Translations under genes and position numbers: made by a program | The notes under the pieces: generated by a model | What the model was told of the DNA's origin: nothing | The model's input: only the letters and a program-made list of their open reading frames with translations | Database searches by the model: none | NCBI RefSeq assembly: GCF_041296385.1 | Contig: NC_091023.1 | Span: forward strand, 11,098,924 to 11,162,923 | Length of the DNA stretch: 64,000 bases | Direction of reading: 5' to 3' | Origin: Aphelocoma coerulescens | Lineage: Eukaryota > Chordata > Aves > Passeriformes > Corvidae | Part shown: positions 13,601 through 24,288 of the stretch, in pieces | Position numbering within the stretch: the stretch's first letter is position 1 | How the letters are laid out: each line of letters opens with the position of its first letter

Positions 13601-14893
13601 CCTGACCCACCCTGTGTTTCCTTCTGTTGCTCTTCTGACCAGCCATACCCCTTTCTGGCATGTATATATAGCTCTCAGCAAGGCATAGCTGGATGTTTGA
13701 TCTATTCTGGTGCCTTCATTCCTTTTGATACTTCCTGACAACATTAATGGAAGCTGCTGCCTCTAAATTGATGTGTTAGCTGAAAGAGGCAGGGTTTTTT
13801 GCTTTTTGTCTAAGACTGATGTGTGTGGTGGGTTACACTGGAAGAGGCTTTGCAAGCTCTTGGCTTCCCAAAGGGCACTGTGTCAGATGGAGCTCAGGAG
13901 AGATCCTTGGTCTCTGTGATGGCACAGTACCCTCACAGAACTGCTTCTTTAATATCCCAAATACTTACAAAAAGTCCAATGTGGAGTGGCCCCATTTGTG
14001 CGGTCAGTTTTACAAGTGAAAGGCAGGAGTGGAAACCATTATGGAAACCAGAAAATAGCCCTATGGCTTTTGGCTGTCATACAGAAGCATCCCATGGACA
14101 GACTATTTCACAGCCCTCACCCACCTTCCTCAGTCTGTGGCTTCCTTTTGTACTTTGGCTTCTGAAAAACATGCCAAAACCCCCAATCCAACCACTGTCC
14201 CAGTCCCCACAAATTTAGGTGTAAATCTTATTCTTCAGAGAAGAAAAATTGTTGAGTGTTGGTGATAATTTAAGTTTGTAGGGGTTTTTTGTCTTTATTC
14301 AACATGAAATTGGTGTATGGTCAGAGCTGAATCTAGAGGCTTTCTCTCTTAAAAAAAAAGAGAAAATTTCAATTTGATTTAAAATGCCCAAATTTCTTCT
14401 ATTGTCTAAGTTGACAATGGGAAAAGCAAGATTTGCTGCATGTTCTTATACCTAGCAATGACAAATTTAGAGCAAAATTAAAGGGCCAAGAATAAATGAT
14501 AAAGGCAATTTTTCATATTTGTTTAACAAGTGCATGGTTAAATTCAAAGTTACCTGTCATTTGTGTATAAAATGCCAGACTGTTTCACTGTATTTCTTCT
14601 CAGTAAGTTGTGCTGCAGCTTTGACATATTTTGAATGTTTCCAGAGGAATAATGCAATCAATTTCACAAATAAGAAACACCGTGTATCAAGCTCAAAAAG
14701 CATGAAATGGAATAGTATTAGACTAGAAAAGAATGCCTGACATCAAATGCTGTTATCATTCTCTTAACGGCACAGCTCATGGTCACTCTTGCCTGGCTTA
14801 CAGACCTAAGAGCATTTCTGTGTTAAGCTGGAGAAGTTTTTGAGCAAATGCTGTTAAGGATCAGAGAAACTGTTTGCAGAACAAGGATCTTAC
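10601..14893. other. Unique noncoding sequence, no gene seen
   Basis: No gene is recognised. The block contains the CA-rich tract at 11110-11198, listed separately. A plus-strand open frame of 131 codons at 13823-14218 is overlapped by another open frame in a second phase, shows no domain I know, and lies beside no convincing splice sites. Confidence 0.55.
11110..11198. repeat. CA-rich (CAAAA-type) low-complexity tract
   Basis: About 90 bases of A and C with occasional G, in irregular AACCAAAC and AAACAAAC units. The short Lys/Asn/Thr/Gln-rich open frame that covers it is a by-product of the composition. Confidence 0.85.
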
Positions 14894-15107
14894 CATGTTT
14901 GCAATAATATCCTGGTAAATTTTTAGCTGACATCAAGGAAAAAGCCAGTAGTTCTTCTAGAACTCTCACTGTCACTAAGTACCCATCGTGATGGTCAGGG
15001 AGCTCATGGGCTGATGCTGAGATGGTGCAAACCCTCAGCTCCTCCACAAGGCTCCCAGTCTTGATGCCAGACAGGATGTAAATATCTCCAGCTATGACAT
15101 TTTTATG
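14894..15107 (-). other. Splice-bounded open segment, candidate exon (unrecognised)
   Basis: I do not recognise the product. On the minus strand an acceptor (CTGCAGTCCTTCAG) is followed by 71 uninterrupted codons plus one base, then a good donor (CATG|GTAAGATCC). The segment is 214 bp and would enter in phase 0 and leave in phase 1. In the same frame a TGA lies 12 bases upstream of the exon start, so the reading frame opens almost at the acceptor. Codon choice is rich in GTG, CTG, ATC and GAG, as in bird coding sequence. The translation is mixed in composition, containing for instance the motifs GDIYILSG, HELPDHHDGY and VLEELLAF, with no low-complexity run and no domain I can name. It could be an exon of a minus-strand gene, a decayed retrocopy, or chance. 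No partner exon is identified. Confidence 0.25.
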
Positions 15108-15820
15108 CTGAAGGACTGCAGCTCAGCAGACATCAGTCTGGTTCTGCTGGAGGGGTTAAGAAGCTGTATGTTCCTGATAGATATTTTAAGGCGATTTTCT
15201 TATACCTGTATGTGGGCTGGTATTTGGAAACATGAAGCATTGCTGTCTGTGCTGACCTTGCCCTGTACATACTAATAAATACTAATAAATGCAAGATGTC
15301 ACCATGGTTTGAAAGGCTCTTCTTTAAATACCAAGTGCTGTTGGGTGCTATCTTCCAAACTATCAAACATCTTAAAAACCAAAAATATTTTAATACTTGT
15401 ATTTCTTGCTTTTGCAAATAAACAAACACGTACTTTTAAATTATGCTTCAGTAGTGTAGTGATTGTGTAACAAATTAATAGAGTGACATGTGATAAACAA
15501 AGACAGTCATAGTAACTGTGGTGTCCCTTACAGCTAATTTCCCAGTAAGATTTGTTTTCAGATGGAAGGTTGGCATTCAGCTTTCATCACAGTTGTCCTG
15601 TTGCTACAGGGATGTTTTGCATGCATTGTATGGAGAGCTGACATGTAGGGAAGCCAGATTCTACTTTGCCTTTCAGCAATCTTCTTAGTCTGTGGGGAAA
15701 ACAGATGTGGTTTTAATCCTTTTTATCTATTCATTGCAAAGTGACAGTGCATATTATGTAGGTGAAAGGGAGAATAAAGTCTTAATGCATTTATTTAGCT
15801 TTCTTGCATGTGGGTTTTGG
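15108..15820. other. Unique noncoding sequence, no gene seen
   Basis: No gene or mobile element is recognised. The only repeat is a perfect tandem pair of the 10-mer ACTAATAAAT at 15271-15290. The minus-strand open frame at 15133-15429 has no recognisable features. Confidence 0.6.
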
Positions 15821-15893
15821 TTTTTTTTTTGGGGGGGGGGGGTTTGTTTGTTTGTTTGGTTTGGTTTGGTTTTGTTGTTTTTTTTTTTTTTTT
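15821..15893 (+). repeat. T/G homopolymer and (TTTG)n/(TTTGG)n compound tract
   Basis: The tract reads T10, then G12 (15831-15842), then TTTG and TTTGG units, then T16 (15878-15893). It is strongly strand-asymmetric. The plus-strand frame through it, which would give a run of Gly, Phe and Leu, is not a gene. Confidence 0.95.
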
Positions 15894-17209
15894 AGTAACT
15901 CCAAAAAGACTACTGATTTTGGCAGTCTTTATCATTTAAGGTATTTTTAAAGCAGACTCTCCAGTTCCCTGGATGAAATCAAATAGCGTTGTTTGACAAT
16001 GTATGTGGTGTGGAAATGATTCTGTGATCCTCGTGTATTGGAGTGAGTATGTACATGATCTGTATTTACTAAAGAGGCAGGAATTATACACACATTTAGG
16101 TAATCCTTATCTCTGACATGAACCTGTAATGATTAGTTTGTGGTTTGGGTTTTTTTTTCCTTTACCTGTAAAGCTTAATTTCACATGTCCCACTTACATG
16201 ATACAGGTAATTTCTGCCCTGTGATCTTTTCCATGACAAGGTGGGTTAGTTTCCAAGTTGTTGGTCAATTTCATGCAAGAATGTGAAGTTCTAATCCTTG
16301 CTTTTGAGAATGGAGGAACTATTTCATATACACCTTTAGTTCTGGAAAGACTAGCTTATGTAAGAAAATCCTTCTCACTGGATAGATCTTAGTGGATATA
16401 GCTAGACAGGCAATGCAAAGCACTGTCCCTGGCTGACCAGCCAGCCATACATCTTAAGAAAAGGTTCTACTACAGTGCTCAGAAATGCACTTCAAAAACA
16501 ACATACCAAAGTGAGCCAGAAAGAAACCCAAATATTTTTAGGGTTTATTTTTCCATGAAGTATTGGAAAACTCTAACTGTGTGAATCTGGTTATTAAATA
16601 AGCTATTTGGAAAAAGATGCAATAAAGTATTTGCTGAAGGAAATAGAAATAGGTTTGGGTTTTTTCCTGTTGCAGTATCCATGTACAGAGCCTGCTCCTC
16701 CATATCAGCACAGCTAATCTGCTCTGTGTTGAGGCTTCCACAGTTTGCACACGGCGGCCCTTCAGACTGCTGAGAAATTAGTAGGAAAACTTTTGGAAAT
16801 ATTCTGGGTGCTTGTTCCACTAACAGGAGAAACAAAGAGAAAAGTTCCTCAAATTAATGGCTTAGTGTACTGCTAATGACTCTCAATTAAGAGGCTGTGC
16901 TTTCTGAATTCTTTTGTGGAAAGTCAATTTTGGCAGTTTTTTACTAAAGAAAGGGTATTATTTCTGTTAAATCACATTTTTAGGTCATAGACACTATGTT
17001 GTGTTATAAAGGTCTCCCCTGGAATGACTATTACCTGTCATCTCAGGACTTGTCTCTGCTTTGATGCCACACTTAAAAACAGTTTGCTCCTTTTTGAAGT
17101 AAAAGCCTGTGGTAAAGGTGAAAAACAAAATTCTGAGTTGCCTGGAAACCCTACTAGTTTAGGTTTAATGCAGAGTTTTGGTGGTTTTTTGTTTGTGGGT
17201 TGTTGGTTG
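15894..17209. other. Unique noncoding sequence with one exon-like patch
   Basis: No gene is recognised. On the minus strand a good acceptor (CTACTAATTTCTCAG) just above 16769 opens a frame with a Cys-rich start (motif CANCG). The same stretch holds a CGGCGG cluster, unusual in this CpG-poor sequence. No GT donor follows at the point where exon-like sequence ends near 16665, so no exon is called. On the plus strand the same stretch begins with another good acceptor (TTTTTTCCTGTTGCAG). Confidence 0.5.
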
Positions 17210-17235
17210 TTTTTTTTTTTTTTTTTTTTTTTTTT
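17210..17235 (+). repeat. T26 homopolymer
   Basis: This is the longest uninterrupted homopolymer in the window. It is flanked by GT/GGT-rich sequence on both sides (GGTTGTTGGTTG before, GTGGTGGTGG after). There is no adjacent retroposon body that it could belong to as a tail. Confidence 0.97.
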
Positions 17236-20200
17236 GTGGTGGTGGATGTTTGTTTTTGGGCTTTGTTTTCATTATCTCCCTCCCAGTCATATGGACAAGA
17301 ACAAAACTCAAGTTCAGTGATGTTGCTACCGTGGAAAATAGATTAGGGTTTCAGAATGAAACATGCCATGAAGCAAAAGGGGGAAAATTTCTTTTTGCCA
17401 TATTCCCATTCTGAAATAGATATTTGTTTGAAAACCAGCTCTTGTCAGGGAAGTGTCTGTGATATTTTGCCACAGAAATCCATGATATCTATAGAAAAAT
17501 GCTACATGGGTGCAGAGATAGTCTACAAAAATAACAACTAAAGTAAGATTTCATAGAACATGACAAGGTTGGAATCAGCAGAGGAGTTTTTTGGTTCTGG
17601 TCTCAGGATGTGTGCATGTATGTGCTTGAGAGACAAACATTAATGGGTTTTAAAGTATGCATTTTTGTTTCTCTTTGGTTATAATGGAAAAGCAGAATAA
17701 CACTAGCCTAGGATCCTATATAGTTCATTAAACTAGTGATAAGATGCTTTTTGCAAGTCATGACCTTTATTAAATTCTATTTGTATGACCACAAACAACT
17801 GAAATACACAAAGTATTATTTCTGTTCATGTATTCCTTTTGAGTCAACACAACATACAGGCATGGTTATATAGCTAAAAAAAAACCCCAAACAAAAACTC
17901 CATTTACTTGCTACAATAGGAGTACAATTTTTTCTGGGGCAAGATGAAAAAAAATCACAATTTCTTGTTATCAGCATGTTAAGACATGGAAATACCCAAA
18001 CTGCAGATTTTGTATTTGTATTAGATAAGAACACCTCACGTTCTCTACAAGAGGCATGAGATAGGAAACTTTCATAATTTTAGAATACTATGGTGTAAAT
18101 AACTCTCTTTTCCAAAGGGTCAAGTCCACAAAAAGAAGAAAGATATCTGCATTCCTATTTCTTTGATGAAAGTGGGGAAAATGATGTAACACTGACTTTA
18201 CAAATTTATAGAGGAGCAAAAGCAGAAAGACATTTTAATATAATTTCTGAAAGCTTGAGAAAAGCCAGACGGGATTTTCAACTACTTTTTGTTGAGTCAA
18301 AGGTCCTAAGCCACCCCAATTGACCTAGAGAGGGAAATGTGGGCTTGTCACTGGTTGGTAATAAAGAAAAAATGGGAGAAGAATCTTTACTGCATGTGTG
18401 TGTGGGTGAAGTGAATCCTGCTGTTCATCTTCTCAATAGGCCATAGGATAGCATTAGCATCCTTCTCATCAGCCAGTGAATTTTGTAGGTGAAGAATAGT
18501 TTTTTTTCTTTTCTCTCAAAAGTGTGGTTGAGCAAAAACTAGAAACACACACAAAAATCTTATTATGTCTTGGTAATGCAAACAAAGAAGAAAAGGAGAG
18601 GAGCAATCCAGAACTGAAGTTGGAGTCAGAATTTTAAATTAGTTATTCTCCCTCTGCTTCACTCCCTCAGTGTTCTGGCACCACAGCTGACAATAAGCAT
18701 TTTCTAGTTAGATTATCAAAACTCTTAATGTCTGCAACAGCACTGTTGGTGCTGGAATGCATCTGTGCAGTGAGGATTAAGCAAAGCAATGCATTTTAGC
18801 CCTGTGGAGCCACAAGCTGCAGCCAGCTCCAGTGTGGATCTGTTCAGGTTTTGCTCCAGGAGATCTCCAGCATGGGGGCTTTGCTGTTCTGAAATGGGAG
18901 GTACAAAGAGAAAATGCACTCAAGGCCTCCCTGAGCTATCCCAAAGCCAGATACTTTGGATTTCCTCACCAATGAGTGGTAGTGGATAGCCTAGGGCTTT
19001 GGGGAGCTATATGAGGCTGGCAGTGCTTGTTCTGCAATTTAGGCTGCAACATCCCTTTATGGGGTTACCTGAGTTAGAACAAGCTTATTCTGTGTCTATT
19101 GTTCCTCGGTTGCTCTGTTTGTTGTTCAAAATTATTGCACAGTGTGTTGTACTTCAAACATGGACCTAAAGTCAGAGCTGTGAAATGCATTTGTTCCTTG
19201 GGAGAATCAGTAGATCTTGTCTCAAAATATTTGTTTTCTTTACATACAAGTGATAAAATGATTTAAGAAAAGGCATGTGTGTTAATTTGAAAGCTACACA
19301 TAATAGCTGAAGAAAGGAAACCCAAAGGGTTTCTCCATGTAGTCACCTTTTATGAAAATCAACAGCAGATTTATCTAGAAAATAATGAATAGGAAACCTA
19401 GGGTTTGACCAAAGCAATGTTATTAACAATGTTATGATTGATAATCTTATCTATCTTAGCAAGATTTTATTAATGCAGTATTCAAGTGAATGTCCAGCTA
19501 CTAGTTTTGAATTTCTGTTGTGCATTCCCATGCTTGGGGATTATTTTTTCCATGTGGGGTTGCTACCTGAAGTCATTTGCCTTAAAATGAGCTGATTAGG
19601 TAACTAGAATTCATACAAGAGAGACACAGTCTCCAAAGAGCATTGGTGTATTTTGTTTTCTTTCTTATTTATTCTGGTGAAGCACAGGAACTCTGTGTTC
19701 TGTCACAGAAATATATCTTTTTTTCACAAGTGCTATATAGGCACAAGGAGGACATGAGAATTGTCCTAATTACTCATAATTTGTGTCTTAGAAGAATTCA
19801 ATATCTTGCTGCAAACACTAGCATTTGGGAAAAATAGCAAGCCTTTGCTTTCCTTCTCTTCTTTCCCTTCCCCCCTCTCCCCCCCTTTTTTTTTCCTTTA
19901 TCTATTTCGGACATTCCTCCTTCATCTCATCCATTAAAGCTCTTTGGGAAAGGCCCTATATTTGCTCCCTGGTAGAAAAATCATCAGTGTTTTCATGTTA
20001 AATGAAGAATAGAATTTTGCAGCTGACTGAACATGAGAGCAAATTCACTATTCATATTAATTAGCTGTAATTTTCCCAAACTACTACTAGAAGTTGATCC
20101 TAGAACTACACAATAATGTGCAGCTCTCCATGGAATTGTACTGATAAATATTTTAGAAGGAAAATCTTAAAAGGTGTCAAACATCAACATTAACACCTTT

Positions 20201-21711
20201 CTTGCCTTCATGATAGAAAAAGCAGTAAGTTCCAAGGTATGCCTATGAGTTAGGTTGAAGAGATTCATTGCACACATTTTGGGAGAAAAAGAATTGTAAG
20301 CTTTGAATTATCCACTGTTCTCTTAGTTCTGCTCCAGCTGAAGTCAGTGAATCTCAGTGAGCTGCCAGTGCAGTTAAGGGGAGTTGAATTAAGCCTGTCT
20401 GCTGCCAGCTCTAGCTGGGAAAGGGAAATGTGCATAAGCAGCATAAGAACTCAAAGTCCTTTCTTTGATAGTCTTTTCAGATTTTGTGATCTGCTGTTTC
20501 ATGAGTGGAAGAGAGATCACTTCTAAAGGGTGGCAGAGTATGTCAGTAATGGGCAAAAACCTGCAGTTGTACACACCATCAAAGCCAGATTATGTAGCTG
20601 GAGTACCCTGTACCTGCTGATGTGGACATGAGAAATGGAGAGTTTCCGAGTAAGAGCAAGGCTAGCAGGGTGTGTAAAGACTGTTATTTTTGTGCTGGCT
20701 GGTGTATTTGCCATGGGGAAAGCTGCTGACTGCCTGGGCTTTGTGTTGGAATGTGGTCTGTTTACCTGTTGCAATGAGGGGCTTACACATTCAGTCTTAC
20801 CTTGGATGATAGGGTTAATGTGTTATTATACCCATTTTATCAATGCCCTTCTTTCTTGAGGCTTTTATTGGGACTTGATTTCTTCTTGTTGTTTTCCCTT
20901 GCTATTTAATGCTCTCATTAATATTGGCTAACAGTCTAAGAGAAGCAATATCCAAATGGGCTGTGCTGGTGAAAGTCTTGGATGTTTCCCTGCTTTCATT
21001 TCCAAGACCTTTTTGTTGCCTGTTTCTTTGTCTCAGATTACTGAAGATTATCAGAAAGATGTTTACAATTCTCTCTTTCATTATCGCTGATGGATTCCGT
21101 TAGCTTTAGGGAGAAATATATTTTTAAAAAAACCGCAACCCAACAAAAAAATGATGCAGATGTTTATGGCTTGTTTTTCTTGATTGTAACACTAAAGAGC
21201 ATTCAAAGCAATAGCAATAAATGACTAGAATTACAATTATCTTGCTGTTTTTTGCACCTTTAGTGCTAAAACAGTCTCCATATCTCTGTAAATCAGCCAG
21301 TTCCTGAAAGCCCAGGAGAAACGGAGTGAATAGAGCTTGAGAATCATTGCATATTAGGGCATCAGTATATTCCTATTTATTTTTCTTAATCACAAAAGAG
21401 TAGGTAGTCAAAGAATACATGCCATTGATTCCCTTGCTTTTTTTCTCTTTCACCCATATTTTTGTCTTGCCTTTCTGCTGCCACTAGGTCAATTACATGA
21501 GCTGAAATGCAGTTTTCTTGAATATTACTCTTCTCTCCAGCAGAGAGGCTATCCCTTATTTTAAACACAAGGCTTGTGCTCCCACGTGACTGTGGCAGGA
21601 ACCTTGTGCATGGCTTTTTCTTTGTTTTTTGGCCATTAGCTTTGTCATATTCTGACTTATAAATCACCCAGGAGATAAGGGAGAAAGAAATGGGTTGTAA
21701 GTGGTTCTTAC
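17236..21711. other. Unique noncoding sequence, no gene seen
   Basis: No gene is recognised. There are only short open frames of 60-80 codons and small pyrimidine tracts (for example the C/T stretch at about 19845-19898). A few words near 17550-17580 (TTTCATAGAACATG, GGTTGGAATC) resemble the start of a reversed CR1 3' end, but too little survives to call one. Confidence 0.6.
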
Positions 21712-21925
21712 ATAGTGCACTATGAATCTGGCTTTCTGACACTGAAAAAATATATATGTATTTCCTGGGAATTGTTCTGCTCCTTAGTAGGACTTGGTCA
21801 TCTCCAGTTATAAAGACAATTCCCATGCTTTGGACCTGGTGTGTTGTGGTGGCCTGAATCATGTTTCCTCCACTGCTGCTCATTGTTATGGCCAAGGGAA
21901 TGAGCAGTGCTGTCATCCCAGTTAG
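21712..21925 (-). other. Splice-bounded open segment, candidate exon (unrecognised)
   Basis: I do not recognise the product. On the minus strand a strong acceptor (CTAAGCTTCTTCCCCAG) is followed by 71 open codons plus one base and a good donor (CTAT|GTAAGAACC): 214 bp, phase 0 in and phase 1 out. The frame runs on past the donor to 21386, giving a 176-codon open frame from an in-frame ATG at 21916, one of the two longest in the window. The translation begins LTGMTALLIPLAITM and includes IVFITGDDQVLLRSR; the beginning is mildly hydrophobic, but I see no clear signal peptide or domain. A second acceptor-like stretch (TATATATTTTTTCAG) lies inside. It could be an exon, a remnant, or chance. Confidence 0.22.
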
Positions 21926-24225
21926 CTGGGGAAGAAGCTTAGGTCTGATATTCAGCTTCTGACACCTGATCAGATGAATCAGCTCAGAACAACCGAGATG
22001 CTGCCTGCTGGGCCAGGGCTGCAGAGGCTGCTTCTATTTTAAGAAGACACATGGTACATTTAGCATACTGATGGCAGCACTGCAACTGGCAGGAAGTCAA
22101 GTGATCTCTTCTAGGAAAAGCGGTTTCAGGTGCTGAAACCAGCCCATCTACATTCTTTTCAGTCTTTATTGTGCATAAAATGAGATTGAAAACTTACACT
22201 GAAGTCCTGAAGTTAAAGCACATCACAGGGATCCATGTTTTGTGTGTATTTGTGTGTGTGAGCTAAACACTAATCCCTTAATGGTATTAATTAGACTTAA
22301 GCAGGTGTGATGTTCAGGCTGTGTTGGCATCTAGTACCACACCTGCTGTAAGAGACTGACAAAGTGGTGTTAATTGGTACTATTTTTTTTCAGACTCATT
22401 TTGCTTCTCTGCAATGTTAGCAGAGTTTTCTGGCACATACATTCATCCTTTCAGCTAACACAGTGTTTGCTGTTTGGGGAAAATACTAAAAAGAATCTAT
22501 GTGGGTGGATTTTCTTGGATTTTGCTTTTACTTCTTTTTTTTTCCTGATGAAGTACAAGAATGTTGTGGGTCTTAAAATGTGCTACCTGATGTCCCTAAC
22601 AGACAGACTGAGACTGTTAATGAACATGGATAGAACCAAATGATTATTCCACTGTTAATTAAGCCTGTGCTTTCTCATATGATCACTGCAGAGTCAAATC
22701 AGGTAACTCAGCTGCCTGAACCTCTGGTTTGCAGGAGATTTGCAGGATTTGGGGCAACCTGGGTTTAATTAGCTAATTAAATTAAACTGTAGCTGTAGAT
22801 AGCCCTGGCAGAAGAAGGTAATCATTATATAGAAATAATGAGCATGCACAGTAAACCCTCCTCTAACCAACATTCAGGGTAGTCCCTGAGGTGAAGGGAG
22901 GGATATGGTTTTCAACTTGGATCTACTTTTTTGTTTCTTGAAAAAAACTGAGCATCCAAACAGCAACCGATTACAGTAGAATAAGAGAAAGGCAGATAAA
23001 AGCCCACCAGTGTTGCAGGGAATAATTATGACAGTTTTATCTTCATACAAGCATAGCTACAGAAAAGGTATCTGGTCTGATATTCTCTCTGAAGGCCAAA
23101 CTGTTCAATTTGAAAGAAGAACTTACACAACTTCTAGAAATCTTTCTGTCCTGAGGTGTTTTGAGGGAGAGGCCATTATAATTTTTTTTGTCTGCTTTGG
23201 AAGCAAAAATTATTAATACATCTGTATGTAGGAAACCATTGTTCCATTCATCTCTTGACACATGCACCCAGAGTGGGTAGTACTTGTCTGTTTGAAGAGC
23301 TCTGCTGTTAAAAATATGTTAAAGACAAGCTCCAGGTAGAATCAGAACTATTTTAGAGTATAGTAGCAGGAGGTAGGTACTTACCCAATTTAAGAGCGTT
23401 GTGTTTGCTGGTGCGCTGCTAGTCTGCTGCTCTGTGAACAAGAAAGGGGTGACAGTATAAGAGCCTTTGCCTTAAATCTAACAGAGGGGTAGAAGAAGAG
23501 CAGATATGGTATATGGTACAAACTTCACTGCTTCTAGACCCTAATCTGTTCTCTAATTCATACAGTTAGGAAGACAGGCATAGCAGAAATTGTATATATA
23601 AGGAGGCACAGAAGACAGGAGGGAAAGAAATAGGATAAATGCTTTGTGGGAACCAGACCTTGGATGTAGCAGTAGATGTTTTATTCATTCAAAAAAGAGG
23701 AACAACATACATGGCAGTAGAGAGGTCAGCCTTGGGAAGGGAAAGGAGCAAGGCAATAGATGCTTTCTACCCCCTGGTACTCTCTCTTATATCCCAGAAG
23801 CATTATTTGCTCCCTGGAGCACTGCTGATCTTCCCAAGCCTCCCTCTACTCCCCATGAGATCTTGCTCTGCAGAGCGTCCTTGAGGCAGGAGAAACCAGT
23901 TCTGCTGCCAAATAAAGAACTTCTGAGTGGGCTCAAAGCAACCTAGTGCTGTTGACCCCCTTCATCCCAGCTCATGCCCAGAGAGAACTATTTGTTGCCC
24001 AGTCTTGCTGCTTCTAGCAAATTACTGCATGTCCTCATGTCTGAGAGAAAAAAGGTTGTTCTGTATGGCTCCTGTGGTAAGAGCAGAATTTGATGCCATA
24101 TATTATGTATGTAACTTTGAACTCCTGAAAAATGTAATAATCAGATCATAATTCAGCAAATAATTTGAAAATTCAAGGACCATGCTAATTCTCTGCTTAC
24201 TGAATTTGTTAAATGGGTGTTGCAG
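21926..24225. other. Unique noncoding sequence with a possible regulatory patch
   Basis: No gene is recognised. At about 22630-22860 there is a mixture of TAATTA cores, an E-box (CAGCTG near 22705) and balanced complex sequence of the kind often seen in conserved noncoding elements; its palindrome is listed separately. Two overlapping plus-strand open frames at 23639-23946 are unrecognised. Confidence 0.5.
22764..22781. promoter_or_regulatory. Perfect 18-bp palindrome with two homeodomain cores
   Basis: The sequence TTTAATTAGCTAATTAAA equals its own reverse complement. It contains two inverted TAATTA motifs, the core bound by many homeodomain proteins, arranged so that two monomers could bind back to back. 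A further ATTAAA follows at once. The palindrome is seen directly; a role as an enhancer site is inference from the motif. Confidence 0.4.
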
Positions 24226-24288
24226 GTGCCCTTGAAGCTCCTTTTGCTCCACAAGACAAAGCAGAAGTGAAACTCAGGCCTAAATAAG
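24226..24288 (+). other. Splice-bounded 63-bp segment, candidate small exon
   Basis: A TTGCAG acceptor ends at 24225 and a near-consensus donor (AAG|GTAAGT) follows 24288. Two frames stop inside. The third frame, entered after two bases, reads 19 codons containing the motif APFAPQDKAEVKLRPK and stops at a TAA whose last base is one base before the exon end. If spliced it could be a terminal coding exon or a noncoding exon. I do not recognise the peptide, and the acceptor's pyrimidine tract is weak (GTTAAATGGGTGTTGCAG). Confidence 0.15.

Noticed and set aside
13823..14218. 131-codon plus-strand frame
   Set aside because: A second plus-strand phase is open over the same bases, no domain is visible, and no splice sites bound it.
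17024..17414. Plus-strand frames with a Phe-rich membrane-like stretch
   Set aside because: The Phe run comes from the T26 homopolymer.
17550..17585. Words resembling a reversed CR1 3' end
   Set aside because: Only two short matches; the expected downstream CR1 words are absent.
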